Source of the DNA: Scatosoma sp048465415
GTDB taxonomy: Bacteria > Bacillota > Clostridia > Christensenellales > Borkfalkiaceae
DNA length: 64,000 nt
Reading direction: 5' to 3'
NCBI GenBank assembly: GCA_048465415.1
Contig: DBFWLO010000014.1
Span: 62,001 to 126,000 of the forward strand
Shown here: one piece after another, positions 56,981 to 64,000 of the stretch
How positions within the stretch are numbered: position 1 is the first letter of the stretch
Layout: each line of letters opens with the position of its first letter
Notes under the pieces: model-generated
Told to the model about the DNA's origin: nothing
Database searches by the model: none
The model's input: the letters and a program-made list of their open reading frames with translations, nothing else
Position numbers and translations under genes: made by a program

Positions 56981-58492
56981 TTATTCAAAGGGCAGTTCGT
57001 CGTCGCCGTCCGACAGGTTTTGACCTTTCGGCGCAGCCCTGGGCGGCTCGTTTTCATAGGACGCGGCGAACGCTTCCTCCGCGGGCTCCTCCTCGTCGAA
57101 GGCGCGCGGGGCGCGGGAATACTCGGGCGGCTCGTCGTCGCGGTTCTGCTCGTCCACGTCCACGAATTTCGTGCTTTCGCCGATGAATTTGAGCTGTACG
57201 CGCCCCTGGGAACCGTTTCTGTGCTTGGCGATGATGAGTTCCGCCGCGCCCTTGACGATCTTCCCGGATGCCAGTTCTTCCGCCGTCGCCGTCGCTTCGG
57301 GACGGTTGATGAACATAACGATGTCCGCGTCCTGCTCGATAGCGCCCGATTCGCGAAGGTCGGAAAGCTGCGGTTCTTTGGACTGGATACGCCGAAGCTG
57401 GGAAAGCGCGATCACGGGCACGTTGAGTTCCTTCGCCATGATTTTCAGATCGCGCGTGATGGACGCGACTTCCTGCTGACGGTTTTCCGCGCCGGCTATA
57501 TTGGAATCCCCGCTGGTCATAAGCTGGATATAGTCGATCATGATCATATCCACGCCTCCCGCCACCGTCTTTAAGCGCCGGCATTTGGAAAGTATCTCCG
57601 CCGGCGTCACGCGCGAGGAATCGTCGATATAGATCTGGCTCTTTTTGAGCTTATCGCTCGCCAGCATCAGCTTTTTCCATTCCGAAGCGGTAAGCTGTCC
57701 GGAAAGTCCTTTTGCCATGCTCACGTTGGCATAGGCGCAAAGAAGTCTCTGGACGATTTGAAGCCGCGGCATTTCCAGGGAAAACACGGCGCAGACTTTG
57801 TTTTTTTGCAGCGCCGCATGCTCCACGAGGTTCATGGCCAGCGAAGTCTTTCCCATACCGGGCCGCGCCGCGAGAACGATCAGGTCGGAAGGCTGTAAGC
57901 CGTTGGTCATCTGATCGAGCCGTTTGAAGCCCGTCTCGATCCCCCTAAAAACGGTGGGATCGGACTGGATCGATTCAAATTTTTGCAGCACCTGCTGAAC
58001 GATGTCCCCTTCCTGCATACCAGCCAGGGACGAACGGTCGGCCTGTTTGGAAATGTCGTAAACGGCTTTTTCCGCGAAGGAGATCGCGTCGCGCCCCTCC
58101 GCGCCCGTCATGCAATTTTCGATGATTTTGCGGGAAGCGCGAATCAGCCTGCGATTGGTGCTGTCCCGGCTGACGATCTCGTAGTAGGATTTATAATTCG
58201 CCGCCGAAGGAGTGATTTGCGCCAATTCGGTGAGATAGGCGATACCGCCCGCTTTTTCGAGGTTCCCCTCCCCGTCGAGCTCGTCGGAAAGCGTGACGAG
58301 ATCGATCGGCTGACGCCCGGCAAAGACCTTCTGCATGCCGTGAATAATGAATTTGTGCGATTCCTGATAGAAGTCGTCTTCCGTCAGTTTTTCCACCAGA
58401 TCCGCCGCGATGTCGTTGTCGATGAGGAGACAACCCAAAAGCGCCATTTCCGCGTCGCGGTTATAGGGCATTGTATTGATTTCAGCTGCCAT
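56981..58492 (-). CDS. dnaB: Replicative DNA helicase
   Basis: The 503-residue protein has the N-terminal helical domain (NRDAEMALLGCLLIDNDIAADLV) and a RecA-type core with Walker A ARPGMGKTSLAMN and Walker B DMIMIDYIQLM. The later DLRESGAIEQDADIVMFINR and KHRNGSQGRV motifs are also typical of DnaB. The C-terminus is acidic and is of variable sequence. It unwinds DNA at the replication fork. It lies next to the YrdC gene, on the same strand. Confidence 0.96.
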   Translation of the reverse strand: MAAEINTMPYNRDAEMALLGCLLIDNDIAADLVEKLTEDDFYQESHKFIIHGMQKVFAGRQPIDLVTLSDELDGEGNLEKAGGIAYLTELAQITPSAANYKSYYEIVSRDSTNRRLIRASRKIIENCMTGAEGRDAISFAEKAVYDISKQADRSSLAGMQEGDIVQQVLQKFESIQSDPTVFRGIETGFKRLDQMTNGLQPSDLIVLAARPGMGKTSLAMNLVEHAALQKNKVCAVFSLEMPRLQIVQRLLCAYANVSMAKGLSGQLTASEWKKLMLASDKLKKSQIYIDDSSRVTPAEILSKCRRLKTVAGGVDMIMIDYIQLMTSGDSNIAGAENRQQEVASITRDLKIMAKELNVPVIALSQLRRIQSKEPQLSDLRESGAIEQDADIVMFINRPEATATAEELASGKIVKGAAELIIAKHRNGSQGRVQLKFIGESTKFVDVDEQNRDDEPPEYSRAPRAFDEEEPAEEAFAASYENEPPRAAPKGQNLSDGDDELPFE

Positions 58493-58567
58493 ACTTTTAT
58501 CCTTTTTGAAGAGGGCGGCGCAGAGCGTTCGGTCTGCGTCGCATCTTTCTTCCCGCTTGGGCGGGTA

Positions 58568-60349
58568 TCAAACCATCAGTTTTTCAAACTCGTCGAGAGT
58601 ATCCTCGAATTCCTTCATCGCCGTCTCGAAAGGCGCCTTCGTCGTCAGATCCACGCCCGCTTTTTTGAGTATGGACACGGGATCGGTGCTGTTGCCGCCG
58701 GAAAGGAATGTGAAATACCGCTCCACCGCTTTGTCCCCTTCGCTCAGGATCCGCTTGACGATGGAAATCGCGGAAATGATACCGGTGGCGTATTTATAGA
58801 CGTAGAAAGAACGATAGAAATGAGGAATCCGCGCCCATTCGTAGGAAATCTCCCGGTCGTGGACGATGCCGTCGCCGTAATATTCCTTATTCAATTTATA
58901 GTAGGCGTCGCAAAGGTTCTCTTTGGTGAGCGGCTCGCCGCTTTCCGCCTTCGCGTGGGCGATCTGTTCGAATTCCGCAAACTGCGTCTGACGGAAGAGC
59001 GTCGTGCGGATCATGTCGATATAATAATTCAACAGATATTTTTTGAGCTGTTTATCCTCGGAGGTCTTATACAGATACTTCATCAACAGCACTTCGTTGA
59101 CCGTACTCGCGATTTCCGCAAGGAAAATCGTATACTCCGACTTCGCGTACGGCTGTCCCGCCGTCGATTTATAGGTGTGAATGGAGTGCCCCATTTCGTG
59201 CGCGATCGTGAAGATCTCGTTGGTCGTTTCCTGATAATTCAAAAGCACGTACGGGTGCGTGTCGTAAACGCCGGTCGAATAAGCGCCGTTGCGTTTTCCC
59301 TCCGTTTCGTAAACGTCGATCCAGCGTTCGTCCTTGCCGCGGCGAAGCAGCGCCTGATAATCCGAACCGAGGGGCGCCAGGCCTTTGATGACGATCTCGT
59401 AAGCTTCCTCGAAAGGCACCTTGATTTCCGCATCCTTAACGAGAGGCACGGAAATGTCGTACATGTGCTGTTCGTCGAGCCCGAGAATCTTTTTGCGCAG
59501 AGAGATATATCTGTGCATAACGGGCAAAGCGCCATGCACGGACTCGATTAAATTATTGTAAACGACGGGCGCAACGTCTTCTCCGTCCATCGCCATCTCT
59601 ATGCAGGACTCGTATTTTCTCGCCGTCTGATAGAAGATGTCCTTCTTGACGTTTCCGTAATAGGTCTGCGTGATCGTATTGATGAGTTTGATGTACCCTT
59701 TGTAGTATTCCTTGAACCAGACCTCCCGTTCTTCCCGCTTGCCCGTCTGCATCACCAGGCTGTACGTGCCGTGACTCATCTGCACTTCCTCGCCGTGGAA
59801 TTTGCCTTTGGGCAGATTCAGGTCGGCGTTGTCGAGCATAGAGAACACCGTATGGAAGTCCCCCGAAAAATCGGACGCGAGCGCGAGAATCCTTTCTTCG
59901 CCTTCGCTCAGCACATGCGCTTTGGATCTTTCTATTTTTTGCAGCATATAATCGTAATCGGCAAAATCGGGATCAGCGATGTAACTTTTGAGCTGTTCGT
60001 CGCTGAGCGCCGTGAGTTCGGGCTCCACGAAGGCGGTGGCGGCCATGATCTTGGAGATCAGGGTGCTCATCATCGCCGTGTAAGAGGTGTATTTGGAAAC
60101 TCTCAGGTCTTCGTCGTGACGCATACTCGCATACACGTACAGTTTTTCCAGACGGCGATAAGCCGTATCGCGCAATCTGAAAAATTCCAGCAATCTGTTT
60201 TTATCGCCGAGTTTGCCCTGAAAAACGGTAAAGTCGTAATTTCCGTACTCCTTTTCGAACGCTTTGAATTCGGCTTCCCAGGCCTCGTCGGAGGGATAGA
60301 TCACCGAGAGATCCCATTGATACTGTTTAGCAATGTCTTTTCTTTCCAT
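58568..60349 (-). CDS. pepF: Oligoendopeptidase F
   Basis: A 593-residue M3 metallopeptidase. The zinc motif AHEMGHSIHTY lies near residue 385, and the downstream zinc-ligating glutamate is in IFLAEIASTVNE. Other typical blocks are WDLSVIYPSDEAWEAEF at the N-terminus and YATGIISAISI near the end. It degrades oligopeptides in the cytoplasm. The ATG follows AAAGGAG. It has no close functional link with the neighbouring genes. Confidence 0.95.
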   Translation of the reverse strand: MERKDIAKQYQWDLSVIYPSDEAWEAEFKAFEKEYGNYDFTVFQGKLGDKNRLLEFFRLRDTAYRRLEKLYVYASMRHDEDLRVSKYTSYTAMMSTLISKIMAATAFVEPELTALSDEQLKSYIADPDFADYDYMLQKIERSKAHVLSEGEERILALASDFSGDFHTVFSMLDNADLNLPKGKFHGEEVQMSHGTYSLVMQTGKREEREVWFKEYYKGYIKLINTITQTYYGNVKKDIFYQTARKYESCIEMAMDGEDVAPVVYNNLIESVHGALPVMHRYISLRKKILGLDEQHMYDISVPLVKDAEIKVPFEEAYEIVIKGLAPLGSDYQALLRRGKDERWIDVYETEGKRNGAYSTGVYDTHPYVLLNYQETTNEIFTIAHEMGHSIHTYKSTAGQPYAKSEYTIFLAEIASTVNEVLLMKYLYKTSEDKQLKKYLLNYYIDMIRTTLFRQTQFAEFEQIAHAKAESGEPLTKENLCDAYYKLNKEYYGDGIVHDREISYEWARIPHFYRSFYVYKYATGIISAISIVKRILSEGDKAVERYFTFLSGGNSTDPVSILKKAGVDLTTKAPFETAMKEFEDTLDEFEKLMV

Positions 60350-60401
60350 ATAATTTGTTTACTCCTTTATTGTTTTTGATTTTTGTTCTACGCAACACCC
60401 G

Positions 60402-61757
60402 TCAGTTTTTGAAACTGTGAATGGGTGCGGGAATATTCCCGCCGCGGAGCACGAATTTACTGCTGTCCGTTTTGTGCACGGGCAGAATCGGCGCGCGCCC
60501 CAAAAGTCCGCCGAAGCTTACCTCTTCCCCTACGCCCTTATTCGGCGCCGGGATAATGCGCACCGCCGTCGTTTTATTGTTGATCATGCCGATCGCCGCT
60601 TCGTCGGCGATCATCGCGGCGATCGTCGTCGCCGGCGTATCCCCGGGGATCGCGATCATATCCAGCCCCACGCTGCAAACGCAGGTCATCGCTTCGAGTT
60701 TATCGATATTGATTTCGCCGCGTTCCGCCGCCTCGATCATGCCGATATCCTCAGAGACGGGAATAAACGCGCCGGAAAGCCCGCCCACGCGCGAGGACGC
60801 CATGACGCCGCCCTTTTTCACCGCGTCGTTTAAAAGCGCCAGCGCCGCCGTCGTGCCGTGGCCGCCCACACATTCGAGACCGAGCTCTTCGAGGATCTGC
60901 GCCACCGAATCGCCGCGGGCGGGCGTAGGGGCGAGCGACAAATCGACGATGCCGAATTCCGCGTTCAGCCGCTTCGCCGCTTCTCTGGCGATGAGCTGAC
61001 CTGCGCGAGTGATCTTAAACGCCGTGCGCTTGATCATTTCCGCGGCTTCGGTGAGATCGGCGCCGGGGATCTGTTCCAGCGCGTGTTTGACCACGCCCGG
61101 TCCGGAAACGCCGACGTTGATCACCGCCTCCGCTTCGCCCACGCCGTGGAACGCGCCCGCCATGAAGGGGTTATCCTCCACCGCGTTGCAGAAAGCGACG
61201 AGTTTCGCCGCGCCCAAACCGTCCTTATCGGCGGTGAGAAAAGCGGCTTCCTTAAAGGCTTCGCCCATAAGCTTCACGGCTTCCATATTGATACCCGAAC
61301 GGGTGGAGCCGACGTTGACGGAGGCGCAGAGCCGCTCCGTTGACGCGAGTACCTCGGGGATCGTGCGGATAAACGTGCGCTCGTATGCCGCCGTGGATTT
61401 ATGCACCAAAGCGGAATAACCGCCCAGAAAATCGATGCCGAGCGTCTTCGCCGCGTCGTCGAGCGCCTTGCCGATGAGGGGCGCTTCGTCGGGAAACGCC
61501 GCCGCGATCAGGCTTACCGGCGTCACAGACACCCGTTTATTGACGATGGGGATCCCGTATTCGCCCGACAAATCGGCCGCGGTTTTGACGATCTTTTCGG
61601 CACGGCGGCAGACGAGATCGTATACCTGCACCGCCGTTTCCTTCGCGCTGCCCCGCACGCAGGGAAAGAGGGAAATCCCCATCGTGATCGTGCGAATGTC
61701 CAGATGTTCTTTTTCCACCATATCGATGGTTTCCAAAACGTCGAATTGTGTAAACAT
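60402..61757 (-). CDS. PFL family protein (DUF711/UPF0210)
   Basis: The product is 451 residues from ATG 61757, after GGGGAAAGGAC. A longer upstream frame overlaps the ACT gene and is rejected. The sequence (DIRTITMGISLFPCV, then FLGGYSALVHKST, SVNVGSTRSGINMEAV, GVGEAEAVINVGVSGPGVV, GDSVAQILEELG) matches UPF0210/DUF711, annotated as PFL family for its similarity to pyruvate formate-lyase folds. The function remains unclear. It is next to an ACT domain protein gene, a pairing widely conserved in Clostridia. Confidence 0.9.
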   Translation of the reverse strand: MFTQFDVLETIDMVEKEHLDIRTITMGISLFPCVRGSAKETAVQVYDLVCRRAEKIVKTAADLSGEYGIPIVNKRVSVTPVSLIAAAFPDEAPLIGKALDDAAKTLGIDFLGGYSALVHKSTAAYERTFIRTIPEVLASTERLCASVNVGSTRSGINMEAVKLMGEAFKEAAFLTADKDGLGAAKLVAFCNAVEDNPFMAGAFHGVGEAEAVINVGVSGPGVVKHALEQIPGADLTEAAEMIKRTAFKITRAGQLIAREAAKRLNAEFGIVDLSLAPTPARGDSVAQILEELGLECVGGHGTTAALALLNDAVKKGGVMASSRVGGLSGAFIPVSEDIGMIEAAERGEINIDKLEAMTCVCSVGLDMIAIPGDTPATTIAAMIADEAAIGMINNKTTAVRIIPAPNKGVGEEVSFGGLLGRAPILPVHKTDSSKFVLRGGNIPAPIHSFKN

Positions 61758-61773
61758 GTCCTTTCCCCTCTCG

Positions 61774-62043
61774 TCAGACGTTGTGCATCGCGTTGAAAAT
61801 ATCTTCGTGCTGCATATAGATGGACATGCCGATCTTTTTCCCCATTTCCGAACATTCCTTCGCCAGCGTCGCCAACTCCGCCGCGGCGCCCGAAATATCC
61901 ACAAGCATGATCATGGCGAAATATTCGCCCAGGATCGTTTGAGAAATATCTTCGATATTGGCGTTTTTCTCCGAGAGAAACGCGCTGACCTTCGCTATGA
62001 TTCCTTTATTGTCCTTGCCCGTAACCGTTACAACCGCTCGCAT
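61774..62043 (-). CDS. ACT domain protein (UPF0237)
   Basis: An 89-residue single ACT domain (MRAVVTVTGKDNKGIIAKVSAFLSEKNANIEDISQTI, seen in part, and FAMIMLVDISG). It is a regulatory ligand-binding domain, probably for an amino acid. It lies 16 bp before the PFL-family gene and is probably its regulatory partner. The length and sequence fit UPF0237. Confidence 0.93.
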   Translation of the reverse strand: MRAVVTVTGKDNKGIIAKVSAFLSEKNANIEDISQTILGEYFAMIMLVDISGAAAELATLAKECSEMGKKIGMSIYMQHEDIFNAMHNV

Positions 62044-62134
62044 TTGTATCTCCTTTTCCGCCCGCCGGAGAATCCGGCGAAAAGCGCGTTTTTATTTATT
62101 CCTCATGCGTTTTCCCCAAGCCGAACGTTAAGAT

Positions 62135-62710
62135 TCAGGTCTGTTCTTCCGCCTCCGCGATCTCTTCCGCTTCTTCTTCGTCTTCAAGCGCTCCCTCTTC
62201 CACGATCTCGTACTGTACGATAAAATTGCTCTGCACAATGTATTTGACGAGGTCTCCCTTATGCAGTTCGGGCAGGGGCTTTTCGTTGTCGAAGTAGGCC
62301 TCTCGTTCCATCCATTCGCTCTTTTTCTTGTTCCAGGTCTTGAATACGCACGCCGTCGCGTCCACATAATCCTTTTGCAGATCCTTCGCTTCAAAACCAA
62401 CGAAATAATTTTCCTCGACGTTTTTCAGGCCTTCGGAAAGATAATACATCATTTTGTAATACCGACGGATACGATGATATTTGATCCCCATAAACGGAAA
62501 GGCGAAGATCACGTACAGCCCGGACGCCGCGTATACGAGCGTTTTGGGCAAAATCTGCATGGGATCGGCGTAAGGAAGAGAGATATAATAGATCAGCCAG
62601 GCGATACAAAAAACCGCGTAAGCCGCCGTTACCCCTAAAAACGTATATAAGATCCGCCGTTTCTGCGCCAGCACCTTATTGAAATCGTTGTCGTTATAAA
62701 CCGTTGTCAT
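62135..62710 (-). CDS. Membrane protein with two transmembrane helices, unknown function
   Basis: The product is 191 residues from ATG 62710, preceded by CAGGAGACAC; the longer frame upstream is a shadow of the DegV gene. Two transmembrane helices (ILYTFLGVTAAYAVFCIAWLIYYI and TLVYAASGLYVIFAFPFMGI) are followed by a soluble beta-rich domain (YFVGFEAKDLQKDYVDATACVFKTW, KPLPELHKGDLVKYIVQSNFIVQYEIV) and an acidic tail. I recognise no family. It follows the DegV gene on the same strand. Confidence 0.8.
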   Translation of the reverse strand: MTTVYNDNDFNKVLAQKRRILYTFLGVTAAYAVFCIAWLIYYISLPYADPMQILPKTLVYAASGLYVIFAFPFMGIKYHRIRRYYKMMYYLSEGLKNVEENYFVGFEAKDLQKDYVDATACVFKTWNKKKSEWMEREAYFDNEKPLPELHKGDLVKYIVQSNFIVQYEIVEEGALEDEEEAEEIAEAEEQT

Positions 62711-62748
62711 GAAATGTGTCTCCTGTTTTTCGTCCGCAAGGGGAACGA

Positions 62749-63588
62749 TTATTCGCTGATGAACAGCACGCCCAGCGTATTTCTTCCGCAGTGCCCCGTG
62801 ATCACCGAACCGGCCACCGTCTCGACGACTTCCTTGAACGCGAATTCCTTTGCCACCAGCTCTTTGGCGAGCGCCACCAGCTCGGCGTCGGCGCAGGAAT
62901 GGGTAATGAAACAGCGCGTCGCGTCGTAGCGGGGATAAGCGATCTTCAATTCCTCGATATACGATTTGATACATACGGTCATCTTGCCTCGGTATTTTTT
63001 CTTCACGCCGAGCTGTCCTTCCTTCATATCGATCATGGGGTGGATCTTCAAAATATTCGCGCCGTACATCTCCATTTTCGAGCACCTGCCGCCTTTATAG
63101 AGATAGTCCAGCCGGTCGGGAACGAAAGAGGTGTTTACCTTTGCCCGGAGTGCGTTCACGGTCTCTTCGATTTCTTCCGCGCTCTTGCCGGCGTCTTTAA
63201 GATCGACGGCTTTCATGACAAGGAGCCCTTGTCCCGAAGAGAGCGCCAGACTGTCCACGACGCGTACTGTTCCGCCGAATTCTTTCGCCGCAGTCGCCGC
63301 GCAGGAATAGGACGCGGAAGCCTTGCTCGAAATGGTGAAATGCACGACCTCGTCGCCGTCTTTCGTCTGTTCGGCGAAAAATTCCCGGAAGTCTTCCAAA
63401 CTCGGCGCGCTGGTTTTGGGAAGCTGTTTCGTCTTTTCCACAAACTCGAAAATATCCCGGGGAGAAATGTCCACGCCGTCCCGATAGCTTTCCGTGTCTA
63501 AAATCACTTTCAAAGGCATCAGCGCGATCCGATGCTTTTTTGCCAATTCTCCCAAGTCGCAGGTACTGTCCGAAGTAATCCGAATCAT
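62749..63588 (-). CDS. DegV family fatty-acid-binding protein
   Basis: The product is 279 residues from ATG 63588; an in-frame upstream start is less likely. MIRITSDSTCDLGELAKKH and TSAPSLEDFREFF are typical of the DegV N-terminal domain, which binds a fatty acid for FakA-type kinases. The C-terminal half has HSCADAELVALAKELV and TVAGSVITGHCGRNTLGVLF. FakB-like lipid supply is likely. A FakA gene is not in this window. Confidence 0.9.
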   Translation of the reverse strand: MIRITSDSTCDLGELAKKHRIALMPLKVILDTESYRDGVDISPRDIFEFVEKTKQLPKTSAPSLEDFREFFAEQTKDGDEVVHFTISSKASASYSCAATAAKEFGGTVRVVDSLALSSGQGLLVMKAVDLKDAGKSAEEIEETVNALRAKVNTSFVPDRLDYLYKGGRCSKMEMYGANILKIHPMIDMKEGQLGVKKKYRGKMTVCIKSYIEELKIAYPRYDATRCFITHSCADAELVALAKELVAKEFAFKEVVETVAGSVITGHCGRNTLGVLFISE

Positions 63589-63667
63589 AATTCTTTTTGT
63601 CTCCTTTGTTCTTCGCCGTAATCCGTTTGCCCGTATTTTCAAAATTCCTTGCGCTTTGCGTCCCTAT

Positions 63668-64000
63668 TTAAGAATAACGTACTTTCACGCCGGGAATATA
63701 TTTGAGAATCGTTTTATGCCTGACCGCCCAATCGGGTACCACGCCGTATATGTCGTCCAACTTGTAAAGATGATCGCTGAAATGCGAGAGCCCGTCTTTA
63801 TAGCGGCTGTCGTAACTTTTCGCGCGATTGTCGCCGAGGAAAAAGATCTCGTCTTCACCCACCTCGTACAACGAGAAGGAATAATCGAATTGGTTATTGA
63901 CGTAGGGCTCGTAAAGCGTGACGAACTCTTCTGTCCCCGCATAGCGGATATAGACGACGTTATGTTCGCAGTAGACCGCGTCGCCTTCCACCGCGATCAG
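63668..64000 (-). CDS. Signal peptidase I, C-terminal part (N-terminus beyond window)
   Basis: The 110 visible residues include AVEGDAVYCEHN, matching box D (the AVGGD region), and FLGDNRAKSYDSRYKDG, matching box E (GDNRxxSxDSR), of S26 signal peptidases. The catalytic Ser and Lys lie beyond the right edge. The end is typical of membrane-anchored LepB proteins. It is upstream of the DegV gene. Confidence 0.88.
   Translation of the reverse strand: MIAVEGDAVYCEHNVVYIRYAGTEEFVTLYEPYVNNQFDYSFSLYEVGEDEIFFLGDNRAKSYDSRYKDGLSHFSDHLYKLDDIYGVVPDWAVRHKTILKYIPGVKVRYS

Noticed and set aside
1..64000. CRISPR array, rRNA operon or replication origin
   Set aside because: No regularly spaced repeats, no rRNA sequence and no DnaA-box cluster were seen; dnaB is not accompanied by dnaA.

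Overview
The window looks like chromosome from an anaerobic Bacillota bacterium, most likely a gut Clostridia lineage. The grounds are strong AGGAGG-type ribosome sites, TTGACA-N17-TATAAT promoters, an NfnAB-type transhydrogenase, a PFL/ACT pair and a YrdC-YwlE-RpiB-Upp gene order. No 16S rRNA or other marker is present, so the lineage is not fixed. There is no integrase, transposase, CRISPR array or rRNA. Almost all genes lie on the minus strand; long arginine-rich plus-strand reading frames opposite them are antisense shadows.

1-13 kb: a truncated surface lipoprotein, an SGNH hydrolase-AraC pair, a GNAT/YoaP protein, a DUF5131 protein, tRNA-Pro(AGG), a YfhO-type membrane protein, a large lipoprotein and the nfnB subunit gene. 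13-22 kb is a redox and NAD-linked block: NfnAB, a CPA2 antiporter, thioredoxin and its reductase, an Rrf2 regulator, a YwnB-like NAD(P)-binding protein, a zinc macrodomain hydrolase, a SirTM-type sirtuin, and a second Rrf2 regulator joined to an RclA/MerA-like flavoprotein. Four copies of one palindrome, TGTAA-N9-TTACA, sit at the three promoters of this block.

22-51 kb is carbohydrate scavenging. System 1 (22.8-31.1 kb) has a solute-binding protein, two permeases, a GH35/42-like lipoprotein, a surface protein, a nucleoside hydrolase and an AraC regulator. System 2 (31.2-38.5 kb) is a ROK regulator operon with a DUF3863-like protein, a GH78-like rhamnosidase, a sialate-O-acetylesterase-like hydrolase and an RpiB/LacAB isomerase. 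System 3 (38.6-50.9 kb) is a 12-kb operon with a binding protein, two permeases separated by surface-protein genes, two paralogous lipoproteins, and a DUF4838 gene broken by a 4-bp tandem duplication. No ABC ATPase gene is present, so a shared MsmK/MalK-type ATPase encoded elsewhere is implied. Three surface proteins of systems 1 and 3 share an unusual C-terminal tail (Ser/Thr-Gly-Cys-Gly, a hydrophobic helix, then a Lys cluster) that may be a sorting signal.

51-64 kb is mostly housekeeping: tRNA-Leu(CAG), peptidase E, an MscS channel, upp, rpiB, a YwlE-type arginine phosphatase with an unusual basic tail, threonylcarbamoyl-AMP synthase, dnaB, pepF, the PFL/ACT pair, a membrane protein, DegV and the C-terminus of signal peptidase I.
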